DNA of 50,198 nucleotides from Micavibrio sp. GTDB lineage: Bacteria > Pseudomonadota > Alphaproteobacteria > Micavibrionales > Micavibrionaceae. A program made the position numbers and the translations under genes. The notes beneath the pieces are model-generated. The model was not told the DNA's origin. It worked only from the letters and a program-made list of their open reading frames with translations, and made no database searches. Where the stretch lies: NCBI GenBank assembly GCA_027075555.1, contig JALTAZ010000059.1, positions 1-50,198 on the forward strand, read 5' to 3'. Positions 8,609 to 17,153 of the stretch are shown in pieces. Numbering within the stretch: position 1 is the first letter of the stretch; each line of letters begins with the position of its first letter.

Positions 8609-9982
8609 TCACATAAGCGCCCTATAACGCGCCCTGCCATAACGACGAGCTACAGCCATTGATTGAAATGCCATAAGTAATAATAACAAAGAACCAATAG
8701 CAAGCCCCCCGCTTAACCCCCAATTCATTAGACCTCTATCAATAATTGCCCCTTGCGTATTATCAGGAAGATACAATATCTGCACTTTATCTCCTCTTTT
8801 GTATGTAGGGTTACTAGAACCAACATTATCTTCAAAACGAATAGATCTGCCATTATTATCCGTGTAATTAACCACAGCATAATAAGTATAGCCTCCACCA
8901 GACCCTCCAGAAGAGCTAGAATAACGACTTTTTAAATCAACAACCTTTCCTGATGTAGATATGCCATTTCGTGTTATATTAAGCATATTTAGACCAGTAA
9001 AATAAGCTCCCCCAGCAAGAGCAAGAACCATAACAAACATAACATAACTAGCAATCATAGAATTTCTTGCCTGAACTTTAACTCGCGCCATAATCTCAGA
9101 ATTATCAAGAACCCTCTCGCCTTTACCTCCCCTAGAATAGGAGCTAGCTACCTCTAACCCTTCTTTTCTAAAATCAGACAAGCCTTTTTTAAATTCTTTA
9201 ACTGAAATTTTACTAATGAATGACCATATTTTATATGAAAGAAAACCAACCCCTGCTAAAACCATAAGAATTGTGAATATATTAAACTCAAACCTTGTTA
9301 ACGCCATATTCATGATAAATATTCCTGGCGTAAGAAAAATCAGACCAAATATGATCATAAAGCGTGAAGGTCGCTTAACATTCTTAGGGTTTTTTTGCGA
9401 CATTAAAAGAGTAATGCGCGTTCCTGGTATTTTATTTAACAAAGAATTTGAGCTAACATCACTTACTATCTGGTTACGATCACCATTGGGCATCTTATAC
9501 TCAAACACAGCCCTATACATTTCATTATAAAAATTATTCTTACTACTTGATAAAGATAGATTGCTATTATTTTTACCTTTTTTATTGAAATAAGATCCCA
9601 ATAATATAAACCCAATAAAAACAAACCCAAACGCAGTAAAGGCAGTTGCAACACCCATATTGTGCCAAAAATCGTCTATTACAAATTCGTTGGGATCTTT
9701 AGGATCGTAGTAAACTCCAATTTTTGTTCCTATACTAAAAGAAGGAGAATTACCGTAGCTAATATTATCCTTAACTTCCCAAGTTTTACCATATTGATCT
9801 GTAAAACGTAGAACCGCCTTATAGCTTGTGCCATTATCACTGCTATAACTACTATCATTACGAATGACCGTAGCCTTTGCATATTTACCATTTTGAGTTA
9901 GACTCAAATAGCTGTACCCCATATAAACACCCATAGCCGAGAATATGAGTGGAAGTCCTATAAATAGAGCCACAATAAGCAC
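8609..9982 (-). CDS. DUF3592-type repeat membrane protein (main ORF, possibly reached by frameshift)
   Basis: The 457-codon ORF alternates membrane helices with beta-rich domains of the DUF3592 type. Clear modules lie at ~35-105 ('YKAVLRFTDQYGKTWEVKD', then 'YYDPKDPNEFVID') and ~345-420 ('YAVVNYTDNNGRSIRFED'); a degenerate one lies at ~150-205. Function of the family is unknown. The track start is a GTG inside a hydrophobic run, with no nearby ribosome binding site. The frame is open upstream through 'EFKDEPVTTSFAV' into the A7C tract, where it meets the preceding 81-codon ORF in the -1 phase. A fused product would be about 553 residues. Confidence 0.75.
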   Translation of the reverse strand: MLIVALFIGLPLIFSAMGVYMGYSYLSLTQNGKYAKATVIRNDSSYSSDNGTSYKAVLRFTDQYGKTWEVKDNISYGNSPSFSIGTKIGVYYDPKDPNEFVIDDFWHNMGVATAFTAFGFVFIGFILLGSYFNKKGKNNSNLSLSSSKNNFYNEMYRAVFEYKMPNGDRNQIVSDVSSNSLLNKIPGTRITLLMSQKNPKNVKRPSRFMIIFGLIFLTPGIFIMNMALTRFEFNIFTILMVLAGVGFLSYKIWSFISKISVKEFKKGLSDFRKEGLEVASSYSRGGKGERVLDNSEIMARVKVQARNSMIASYVMFVMVLALAGGAYFTGLNMLNITRNGISTSGKVVDLKSRYSSSSGGSGGGYTYYAVVNYTDNNGRSIRFEDNVGSSNPTYKRGDKVQILYLPDNTQGAIIDRGLMNWGLSGGLAIGSLLLLLMAFQSMAVARRYGRARYRALM

Positions 9983-10023
9983 AGCAAAAGAAGTTGTTAC
10001 AGGCTCATCCTTAAATTCTGCTG

Positions 10024-10269
10024 TTAATGTTTTTTTGTTTTTTTGTTTTTTTCTTCTTTGCTATATTTTCTACTTGTTCTTGATGCTAATTTTTTATTAT
10101 TTTCCTTTACCCTTACCTCTGTAATTATCCCTTTAATTCTTTTTGCTCTAAGTCGCCAAGCAAGCTCATATCCAGCTAATCCGCCGCCAATCAATATAAA
10201 TACTGACCCCATAAGCATAAGCCCAACCTGATTCCATGCTTCAAATATATTAAAAATAAAATCAAACAT
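10024..10269 (-). CDS. 81-codon membrane ORF, likely the 5' part of the DUF3592 gene
   Basis: The ATG overlaps the stop of the LysM/M23 gene (TAATG), and GGAG lies six bases before it, so translation here is well supported. Residues ~16-34 form one membrane helix followed by 'YELAWRLRAKRIKGIITEVR', which resembles the helix-to-beta-domain junction of DUF3592 modules. The beta domain does not continue; the tail is Lys-rich and the frame ends in the A7C tract with TAA. It may be a genuine short protein, the 0-frame product of a frameshifting gene, or the 5' piece of a gene broken by an indel. Confidence 0.6.
   Translation of the reverse strand: MFDFIFNIFEAWNQVGLMLMGSVFILIGGGLAGYELAWRLRAKRIKGIITEVRVKENNKKLASRTSRKYSKEEKNKKTKKH
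10029..10052. repeat. (A7C)x3 tandem tract with in-phase slippery heptamer
   Basis: Read on the minus strand, AAAAAAAC is repeated exactly three times. The first unit places the heptamer A_AAA_AAC (10045-10051) in the X_XXY_YYZ phase of the 81-codon ORF, and a -1 slip there enters the 457-codon frame. Losing one 8-base unit would also fuse the frames, because -8 is congruent to +1 modulo 3. Confidence 0.9.
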
Positions 10270-11297
10270 TATCTCTCCATATATTTAGTTGGGTTAAGTG
10301 CCGATGTACCACGCCTAACTTCAAAATGAAGCTGTGGTTTTGAAACTGACCCTGTTGATCCTACCTTACCAATAACCGAGCCACGACTAACAACCTGCCC
10401 TTTGCGCACAGTTATCTTATCTAAATGAGCATAGGCCGTCATCCACTGATTTTCATGCCGTATCAATATAAGATTTCCTGAGCCTTTAAGCGCATTTCCT
10501 GCATAAACCACTACGCCATTTTCTGCCGCCTTTACTGAAGTACCATGCTTTGCCGCAATATTTATACCATCATTATGAAGCCCACTTTTTTTAGGGCCAA
10601 ATCCTGATATAATCTTGCCACGCACTGGACGTAAAAACTTAGCTGAAGATCGTTTAGGAGTTTTAGTATAAACTTTAGAAACCCTAATTGCTTTATCGCT
10701 TTTAGCCACCTTATTACTCTGCCATGGCTTACTTTTAGGAACAAGAACACCATCTTTTATAATTGCAGGTTTTGATTTTGGTCTAATACTAGAACTTGCC
10801 AAAACCTCTGCCTTATTAACTTTAGGTACAGATAATAGCTTAGACTTGTTGGGCTTAACTATTGATGAGTTTTCATCCTTAAGCTCACCTATAACAGAAG
10901 GCAGACGCAATATCTGACCACGGCGCAATATATATGGAGAACGTATATTATTCATATTTGCAACTTCAAACGAATTTACGTTAAACATACGTGAAACACC
11001 ATATAGAGTATCTCCGCTTTGAACCTTATACTCACGTGGAGGGGGTAATCTTAATCTTTGCCCCTCATAAAGTTTAAAAGGCGGTTTCATATTATTTAAT
11101 ATTGCAATATCACGCATTGGCAAAAGATAGCGATTAGAAACGCTGTATAATGTATCTCCCCTAGATACTGTATGAACCCCTGCACTTCCCGCTCCACTTG
11201 ATTGCCCATAATCAACAACAGGAGCAAAATTCCCCCCTCCACAAGAAGTTAAGAAAAATAGATATATTAAAGATAAATATGTAAGGCGAGCGCTCAT
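10269..11297 (-). CDS. LysM / degenerate LytM (M23) lipoprotein, NlpD-DipM type
   Basis: A signal peptide ends at the lipobox 'LTSC', so this is an envelope lipoprotein. Two LysM peptidoglycan-binding repeats follow ('VHTVSRGDTLYSVSNRY' and 'EYKVQSGDTLYGVSRMF'), then a basic linker and a C-terminal M23 domain. The first zinc-ligand segment is 'NDGINIAA' where active enzymes have H-x-G-I-D, so it should be a non-hydrolytic LytM factor that, like NlpD or EnvC, activates cell-separation amidases. I chose ATG 11297; GTG 11312 adds five residues and has GCAGG at a reasonable distance. The gene sits 34 bases after pcm and is coupled to the next ORF by TAATG. Confidence 0.88.
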   Translation of the reverse strand: MSARLTYLSLIYLFFLTSCGGGNFAPVVDYGQSSGAGSAGVHTVSRGDTLYSVSNRYLLPMRDIAILNNMKPPFKLYEGQRLRLPPPREYKVQSGDTLYGVSRMFNVNSFEVANMNNIRSPYILRRGQILRLPSVIGELKDENSSIVKPNKSKLLSVPKVNKAEVLASSSIRPKSKPAIIKDGVLVPKSKPWQSNKVAKSDKAIRVSKVYTKTPKRSSAKFLRPVRGKIISGFGPKKSGLHNDGINIAAKHGTSVKAAENGVVVYAGNALKGSGNLILIRHENQWMTAYAHLDKITVRKGQVVSRGSVIGKVGSTGSVSKPQLHFEVRRGTSALNPTKYMER

Positions 11298-11331
11298 AAG
11301 CCTATAATACACCTCTAATCGCCTGCGGTCA

Positions 11332-12024
11332 TTATGAATTTACAACCATTTCCATATCATTTTTTTCATTGGTAACATCAGGCAATAAAGGAACAAAACG
11401 CACCGGCATAACATCACGTACAGCGTATGCATCACAGCTTTCACGCTTATATAATTTAAGAACCTGCTCTCCGGCATCACCAACTGGAATAATCATCAAC
11501 CCACCAATTTTAATTTGATACAGCAATTCTTGTGGTGGTTTTTCCCTTGCCGCGGCTGTAACTATGATTTTATCAAATGGGGCTTGATCTATACCATTTA
11601 TGCTTGGCCAGCCCTTCATTCCATCTGCAGCAATAGCGGTAATATTTCGTAAATTTAAATCGTTAAAGCGCCTTTCTGCACTCTTAAGTAAATTTTTATG
11701 ACGCTCTATAGTATAAACTCTACGCGATAAATGTGATAACACTGCGGCTTGATATCCGCAACCTGTGCCAATTTCCAAAACCTTATCGCGATCTGATAAC
11801 TTTAGCGACTGCGTCATAAAAGCTACGATATAAGGCTGACTTATCGTTTGCCCTAACCCAATTGGCAAAGCTATATTATCCCATGCCTGATCCTTGGAAT
11901 ATTCTGGAACAAAATAATCACGTGGAACACGCTCAAGCGCGCTTAATACATTAGTGTCAGTTATACCCTGGTTACGAAGTTCCATTATAAGGCGAATACG
12001 CTTATTAGCAGATTGTATATTCAT
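11332..12024 (-). CDS. pcm: Protein-L-isoaspartate O-methyltransferase
   Basis: Pcm methylates isoaspartyl residues with S-adenosylmethionine to start repair of damaged proteins. The 230-residue protein shows the SAM motif 'VLEIGTGCGYQAAVLS' (~82-97), the family-specific 'GLGQTISQPYIVAFMTQ' just before it, and 'DKIIVTAAAREKPPQELL' further on. Its ATG overlaps the stop of the DUF4153 gene as TAATG, indicating translational coupling. In many Alphaproteobacteria surE precedes pcm; here a DUF4153 gene takes that place. Confidence 0.95.
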   Translation of the reverse strand: MNIQSANKRIRLIMELRNQGITDTNVLSALERVPRDYFVPEYSKDQAWDNIALPIGLGQTISQPYIVAFMTQSLKLSDRDKVLEIGTGCGYQAAVLSHLSRRVYTIERHKNLLKSAERRFNDLNLRNITAIAADGMKGWPSINGIDQAPFDKIIVTAAAREKPPQELLYQIKIGGLMIIPVGDAGEQVLKLYKRESCDAYAVRDVMPVRFVPLLPDVTNEKNDMEMVVNS

Positions 12025-13781
12025 TAATTTCTAAGCCTATACATAAAATTAAACCCCATATTATCAACATCAGGTTTACCATACTTAATAGATCCACTCA
12101 TTGAATAAAAATCTATTTTATATAATAAATCTTTATTTTCACCAGTAAGAACAATATTTTGAATATTAGATTTTAAATCAACTTTTTTAGATACAAACTC
12201 ATTTATATCAATGTATATAGTGTCATACATGCTGATATAAATAGCAAGCTCTCCATTATTATATTTTATCTTTATTTCATCATTACCTTGCGATTTCCAA
12301 TTATTTTCCCAACCTTTACCATTTGAATATGTATAAATATTCACATTTCGAAGCATCATGTCATATCCACTAATATCAACAAAATTATTACGCGCGCGAT
12401 TTATATAAAAACGATCATTTCTTTGAGATCGATGGCTATAGCGAACATAGTCAAAACCAAGATATTTAGTTAAATTATAACCACCTGAACATGACCAACT
12501 ATCCTTATTATCAGTATTGAACAATGGCTCTAACATACGATCCCGATTAGAACGGCACAGATAATCTAAAATAGAGCTGATACTTAATCTATCATCAAAA
12601 GGTATATCTTCTTTAGTTTTAACAATTTTTCCCTCTTGCAAAATATTATGTTTTTCCAATAGATTTTCTAACCTTGAAAATTGACTAACACCAGATAGAC
12701 TAACCCCACCCCAAGGACCAAATGATGCAAACACAAGCAGCATTGCCAAAGTCATCGGTATAGCCTTAATTGGAATTTTACTGCGAATATTACCAAGAGC
12801 CAAAATAGCTAACCACAGAGCAGAAATCATAAGCAAATAGCGTTGCTCGGTAATACCATAAGCGCTTACCCTTTCCCATATTGCATAAAAATGAAAGCCC
12901 ACAGGAATGATCAACGCAGGGAAAAATACCTTATAAAATAGGCGAAGCTGCATCGCACCTGTATTTTTCATTGGCCATGCAAGCAAATATGTAACAATTC
13001 CTGCACCTGCAAAACCGCTTATCATATATGCAAGATAGCCATTTGGAACTTCACCACTAAATATAATTTTGATAAAATAAGCATATAATATAAGCAAATA
13101 AACAAATACCATAGGCGCAGAAATCCAATTAGCAATAAATCGTAGCCCCGTAAGGTCTTGACAATCATCTTGGCTATATTCAAAACGCTTTGGCACCCAT
13201 GAAAGGGCATAAAGGGGGCCTAAGACAAAGGCCGCAAACAACCAGATATCAAAATAAATTTTTTCATCAATATCAACATCAAATAATGTATGAATAGCAA
13301 ACATCGCTAGGCTTAATCCACCTGCAAACATAACCAAAGCAGCGTAGGAAACAACCACTCCAAACCACATAGTGCGATTAAAAAACCAAAATGATGTATC
13401 ATCACCAGATTTTATATAAGGTGCAAACATTATACCAAGTAATAATGCAGGCATTATAAACATTAAGTGCATATACCAAACATTAGAAAAACCAATCAAT
13501 AATGCTATAGTAATCCCTATAATAGAGCTAATAATAAAATGTTTAATAAATGACCAATTATTGCTCTCTGCAACTAATTTTGAAATTCCAAACCAGAAAT
13601 AAAGACTACTTAATATTGCAAAAACACGCCCTAATATATCATCATCTTCATCAATAAAATCATGAACAATCATTACGGATAAAACAAACATGAAAAACGC
13701 ACAAACAACCGACAAAGGAAAGCGTTTTACAGTTTTAACTAAATCGCCAACAGGCAACAATCTATGTAATAATTTGCTCAT
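12024..13781 (-). CDS. DUF4153 multispanning membrane protein
   Basis: A 585-residue integral membrane protein with roughly eleven hydrophobic helices over residues ~18-365, followed by a soluble C-terminal region of ~200 residues rich in Asn, Tyr and charged residues. The helix pattern and loops such as 'YALSWVPKRF' match DUF4153, whose function is unknown. A GAAAGA site lies six bases before the ATG. The gene leads the run DUF4153-pcm-LysM/M23, so an envelope role is plausible but unproven. It occupies the position where surE is often found between serS and pcm. Confidence 0.8.
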   Translation of the reverse strand: MSKLLHRLLPVGDLVKTVKRFPLSVVCAFFMFVLSVMIVHDFIDEDDDILGRVFAILSSLYFWFGISKLVAESNNWSFIKHFIISSIIGITIALLIGFSNVWYMHLMFIMPALLLGIMFAPYIKSGDDTSFWFFNRTMWFGVVVSYAALVMFAGGLSLAMFAIHTLFDVDIDEKIYFDIWLFAAFVLGPLYALSWVPKRFEYSQDDCQDLTGLRFIANWISAPMVFVYLLILYAYFIKIIFSGEVPNGYLAYMISGFAGAGIVTYLLAWPMKNTGAMQLRLFYKVFFPALIIPVGFHFYAIWERVSAYGITEQRYLLMISALWLAILALGNIRSKIPIKAIPMTLAMLLVFASFGPWGGVSLSGVSQFSRLENLLEKHNILQEGKIVKTKEDIPFDDRLSISSILDYLCRSNRDRMLEPLFNTDNKDSWSCSGGYNLTKYLGFDYVRYSHRSQRNDRFYINRARNNFVDISGYDMMLRNVNIYTYSNGKGWENNWKSQGNDEIKIKYNNGELAIYISMYDTIYIDINEFVSKKVDLKSNIQNIVLTGENKDLLYKIDFYSMSGSIKYGKPDVDNMGFNFMYRLRN

Positions 13782-13878
13782 TTAAAATCTTTCATGTAAG
13801 CTTTGTTTTGATGCAAAGCATATATTTATAATATATAATAACATCTATATATAAAAATATAGAAAGAAAGGTATAAAT

Positions 13879-13947
13879 ATGCCTACCTATAAATCATATA
13901 ATTCAGATACAAAAAAACCTATTGAAAACCCAACCCCTTGGAGATAA
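13879..13947 (+). CDS. Candidate 22-residue small protein
   Basis: A short ORF (MPTYKSYNSDTKK...) in the 216-base gap between the DUF4153 and serS genes has an excellent AAAGG site seven bases before its ATG. It ends 'NPTPWR' and is hydrophilic with no membrane segment. An AT-rich stem (CTCTATT/AATAGAG) follows directly. The length gives no statistical support by itself, so conservation is the deciding test. It is on the strand opposite to both neighbours. Confidence 0.35.
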   Translation: MPTYKSYNSDTKKPIENPTPWR

Positions 13948-13976
13948 CTCTATTCTATAACCTTAAAAAAATAGAG
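13948..13976. terminator. AT-rich stem after the small ORF and downstream of serS
   Basis: CTCTATT pairs with AATAGAG around a 15-base loop. There is no clean T-run on either strand; it could weakly end serS (minus) or the small ORF (plus). Confidence 0.25.
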
Positions 13977-13997
13977 CTAATGTAAGGCTTTTGGGCT

Positions 13998-15272
13998 TTA
14001 TGTTCTGATTATCTTTTCAATTCCACCCATATAGGGCTTTAAAACTTCTGGAACAATGATTCCACCATCAATCGGGTCATAGTAATTTTCTATAACTGCA
14101 ATAAGCGCACGCCCTACAGCCACACCAGAGCCATTAAGAGTATGAACATATCTAGTATCCTTTGCACCTTTTACACGCGTACGGGCATTCATGCGTCTAG
14201 CTTGAAAATCCTTACAATTTGAAACGCTTGAAATCTCACGATAGGTTTCTTGCCCAGGCAACCATACCTCAATATCATAGGTTTTAGTTGCACCAAAGCC
14301 AGTATCACCGCTACATAAAATGACAGTGCGAAAGGGCAACTCTAACTTTTTCAAAACAGTTTCCGCGCAATTTAACATATGTTCATGCTCTTCCTCAGAT
14401 TTTTCGGGCGTGGTAATGCTTACCATTTCAACCTTATAGAATTGATGCTGGCGCAACATTCCGCGCGTATCTCTTCCGGCTGATCCCGCTTCTGATCTAA
14501 AACACGGAGTATGCGCACAATATCGGCGTGGCAAGCTATCATGATCAACTATCTGCCCTGCTACCATATTTGTTAAAGGAACTTCAGCAGTTGGAATAAG
14601 ATAGTGATCAGTCTCCCTTGTACTAAACTGATCTTCAGCAAATTTTGGCAACTGACTTGTACCATAAAGCGCATTATCACGCACTAAAAGCGGTGGTGAA
14701 ACCTCAATATAGCCATGATCTCGCGTATGAATATCAATAAAAAATTGTGATAAAGCTCGCTCCAAACGCGCTATAGCACCTATTAAAATAGTAAATCTTG
14801 CCCCCGACATTTTAGCTGCCATTTCAAAATCTATACCGCCAATGTCCTCTCCTATCTCAACATGATCGGGACCATTAAGAGATTTTATATCTCCCCATTT
14901 ATAAAGTTCCTTATTATCGCCCTCATCTGTACCGTCGGGTACATCAACACTAAGAAGGTTTGGTAAGGAGGAAAGAATATTTTTTAACTGCTCGCCTAGC
15001 TTTCTATCTTTTTCTTCAAGCTCTGCCACTTGCCCCTTGATAGCGGCAACAGCTTCCATTTGAGCCATAGCATCACCACCATCTTTTTTAATGATGCCAA
15101 TCTTTTTGGATTCCTCATTACGCTTGGCTTGCAATTCCTGTAGTAAGGTTTGTACTCTACGCTTTTTTTCATCAATTTTTAAGATTTCAGATGTCCGAGG
15201 CTCTAGCCCCCTGCGCGCCCAAGCCTTATCAAAAAATTCAGGTTCTTTGCGAATTGCACGTATATCAAACAT
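13998..15272 (-). CDS. serS: Serine--tRNA ligase
   Basis: The enzyme charges tRNA-Ser. At 424 residues the length is typical. The N-terminal coiled coil that grips the tRNA long arm spans ~30-100. Class II motif 2 ('[20 protein letters not shown]') and motif 3 ('[19 protein letters not shown]') are intact, as is '[14 protein letters not shown]'. It lies alone on the minus strand, 216 bases before the DUF4153 gene, and diverges from the amidohydrolase with 73 bases between starts. Confidence 0.97.
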   Translation of the reverse strand: MFDIRAIRKEPEFFDKAWARRGLEPRTSEILKIDEKKRRVQTLLQELQAKRNEESKKIGIIKKDGGDAMAQMEAVAAIKGQVAELEEKDRKLGEQLKNILSSLPNLLSVDVPDGTDEGDNKELYKWGDIKSLNGPDHVEIGEDIGGIDFEMAAKMSGARFTILIGAIARLERALSQFFIDIHTRDHGYIEVSPPLLVRDNALYGTSQLPKFAEDQFSTRETDHYLIPTAEVPLTNMVAGQIVDHDSLPRRYCAHTPCFRSEAGSAGRDTRGMLRQHQFYKVEMVSITTPEKSEEEHEHMLNCAETVLKKLELPFRTVILCSGDTGFGATKTYDIEVWLPGQETYREISSVSNCKDFQARRMNARTRVKGAKDTRYVHTLNGSGVAVGRALIAVIENYYDPIDGGIIVPEVLKPYMGGIEKIIRT

Positions 15273-15345
15273 TACTTCAGCCTTTTTGGTAATATAATTT
15301 ACTATTGGTCTTTATACCTAAAATCTGACACAATAAAAGGCAACA

Positions 15346-16248
15346 ATGATTAAAAAAACTAAAAAGAAAAATATTTATACGCTTTTGGATCCTGAGAATC
15401 CGCTTCCTACAGTTTTTGACTCTCCCCATAGCGGAAATATATATCCCGATGATTTTGGATATGATTGTAGCTTAGAGGATCTAAGGCGCAATGAAGATGC
15501 CTATATTGATGAGCTTTTTAATAAAGCCCCAAGATTTAAAGCTCCCCTACTTTGTGCCTTATTCCCACGCAGCTACATTGATCCGAACCGCACACGCAAT
15601 GATATTGATGAGAATATGATTGAAGGTTCATGGCCCAAAGAAGAGTTTGGCGAGATAATACCCTCCAAACGTTCCTATTCTGGCATTGGATTGATCAGTC
15701 GCACAATAGGATCAGGAGCATATATATACAGGCGTAAACTAGACCCAAAAGAGATCATGAACCGTATAAGAACCTATTATGACCCATATCACGATATATT
15801 ACGCACCCTGCTTGAAAGGGCCTATAGTGATTATGGTCAATTTTGGCATATAAATCTTCACTCTATGCCAGCAAACAGTGCCTATCCAAAACGCGATATT
15901 AAGTTTGAAAATGGACGAATTAAGGCAAGTGATATTGTATTAGGTGATCTTGATGGGAGCACGTGTAATCGTGACTTTATCAATGGTTTAAAGGATTTTT
16001 GGAAAGATCATGGCTATAGGGTTACAATAAATGACCCATTTAAAGGGGTGGAGATAATATCGCGCTATTCTCAACCCACCATAGGAAAAAATAGCGTTCA
16101 AATAGAGATCAATAGATCACTTTATATGAACGAAAAAACAGGAGAAAAAAGCCCAGATTTTAATACATTCAAAGATCACTGTACCGAAATGATTCAATTT
16201 TGCTCTGAATTTGCACTAAAAAACCTTTCCCCCATAGCAGCAGATTAA
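15346..16248 (+). CDS. N-formylglutamate amidohydrolase family protein
   Basis: The 300-residue protein belongs to the FGase family (HutG-like), which hydrolyses N-formyl-glutamate or related N-acylated amino acids. Visible family segments are '[16 protein letters not shown]' near the N-terminus, '[17 protein letters not shown]' (~75-92), and '[12 protein letters not shown]' (~165-176) with candidate metal-binding histidines. No histidine-utilisation genes are nearby, so the substrate is open; orphan copies are widespread in Alphaproteobacteria. Its stop overlaps that of lipB on the opposite strand within TTAA. Confidence 0.88.
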   Translation: MIKKTKKKNIYTLLDPENPLPTVFDSPHSGNIYPDDFGYDCSLEDLRRNEDAYIDELFNKAPRFKAPLLCALFPRSYIDPNRTRNDIDENMIEGSWPKEEFGEIIPSKRSYSGIGLISRTIGSGAYIYRRKLDPKEIMNRIRTYYDPYHDILRTLLERAYSDYGQFWHINLHSMPANSAYPKRDIKFENGRIKASDIVLGDLDGSTCNRDFINGLKDFWKDHGYRVTINDPFKGVEIISRYSQPTIGKNSVQIEINRSLYMNEKTGEKSPDFNTFKDHCTEMIQFCSEFALKNLSPIAAD

Positions 16249-16868
16249 AAAACTTCATCAAATTTTTTATGCAACATTTGATCTAGTTCTTCCATAGTTA
16301 TATCCAATCCTAAATCATGCAAGCTGGTTACGCCGTGCTCTGTAATGCCACAAGGAACAATTCCTTTAAAATGTGAAAGATCTGGATTAAGGTTAATAGC
16401 AATGCCATGATACGTAACCCACCGACGTATTCTAACCCCAATAGCAGCAATCTTACTTTCCGAACCATCTGGCATAACCACCCAGATTCCAACGCGCCCT
16501 TTTCTGCGCTCTGCTTTAACGTCAAAATTTGCCAAAGTTTTAATAATCCATTCTTCTAGCGACCATATATAATATTTTATATCTGGCTTTGACTGACGTT
16601 TTTTAAGATCAAGCATAACATAGGCAATACGCTGTCCCGGTCCATGATAGGTGTATTCTCCACCTCGTCCTGTCTTATACACTGGAAAAATATTATCAAG
16701 CAAATCACTGTCTTTTGCATTTGTTCCTGCCGTATATAAAGATGAATGTTCAAGCAACCATACCAATTCAGAGCCATGATTATCGCGCATATCTGATACG
16801 CGTTTTTCCATTTGCTTAATCGCTTCTTTATAAGGAACTATATCTTTTTCAATAATCCACTCTACCAT
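16245..16868 (-). CDS. lipB: Octanoyl-[acyl-carrier-protein]:protein N-octanoyltransferase LipB
   Basis: LipB moves octanoate from acyl carrier protein to lipoyl domains as the first step of lipoic acid synthesis. The 207-residue length fits. The substrate loop '[20 protein letters not shown]', the catalytic lysine region '[18 protein letters not shown]' and the catalytic cysteine in 'GIVPCGI' are all present. It is convergent with the amidohydrolase; the two stop codons share the bases TTAA. The 132-base upstream gap separates it from the tRNA gene. Confidence 0.96.
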   Translation of the reverse strand: MVEWIIEKDIVPYKEAIKQMEKRVSDMRDNHGSELVWLLEHSSLYTAGTNAKDSDLLDNIFPVYKTGRGGEYTYHGPGQRIAYVMLDLKKRQSKPDIKYYIWSLEEWIIKTLANFDVKAERRKGRVGIWVVMPDGSESKIAAIGVRIRRWVTYHGIAINLNPDLSHFKGIVPCGITEHGVTSLHDLGLDITMEELDQMLHKKFDEVF

Positions 16869-17000
16869 TAGTTATACCATTAGTCTTAATATGCACTAAT
16901 TTTGTTGCAGCGCAATGATTTACTCACTTGCCCTTAACATAAAGATTTGTTATTCCTCACCCTTATATTTTGATGGCTATGCATAAGCAAGGTAAATTAT

Positions 17001-17087
<87 letters not shown>

Positions 17088-17153
17088 TTGAAATAAAGCA
17101 AAAAAACTAGAGATAACCAGTAATCATAATATAGGCAAAATGGATTAAAACTC

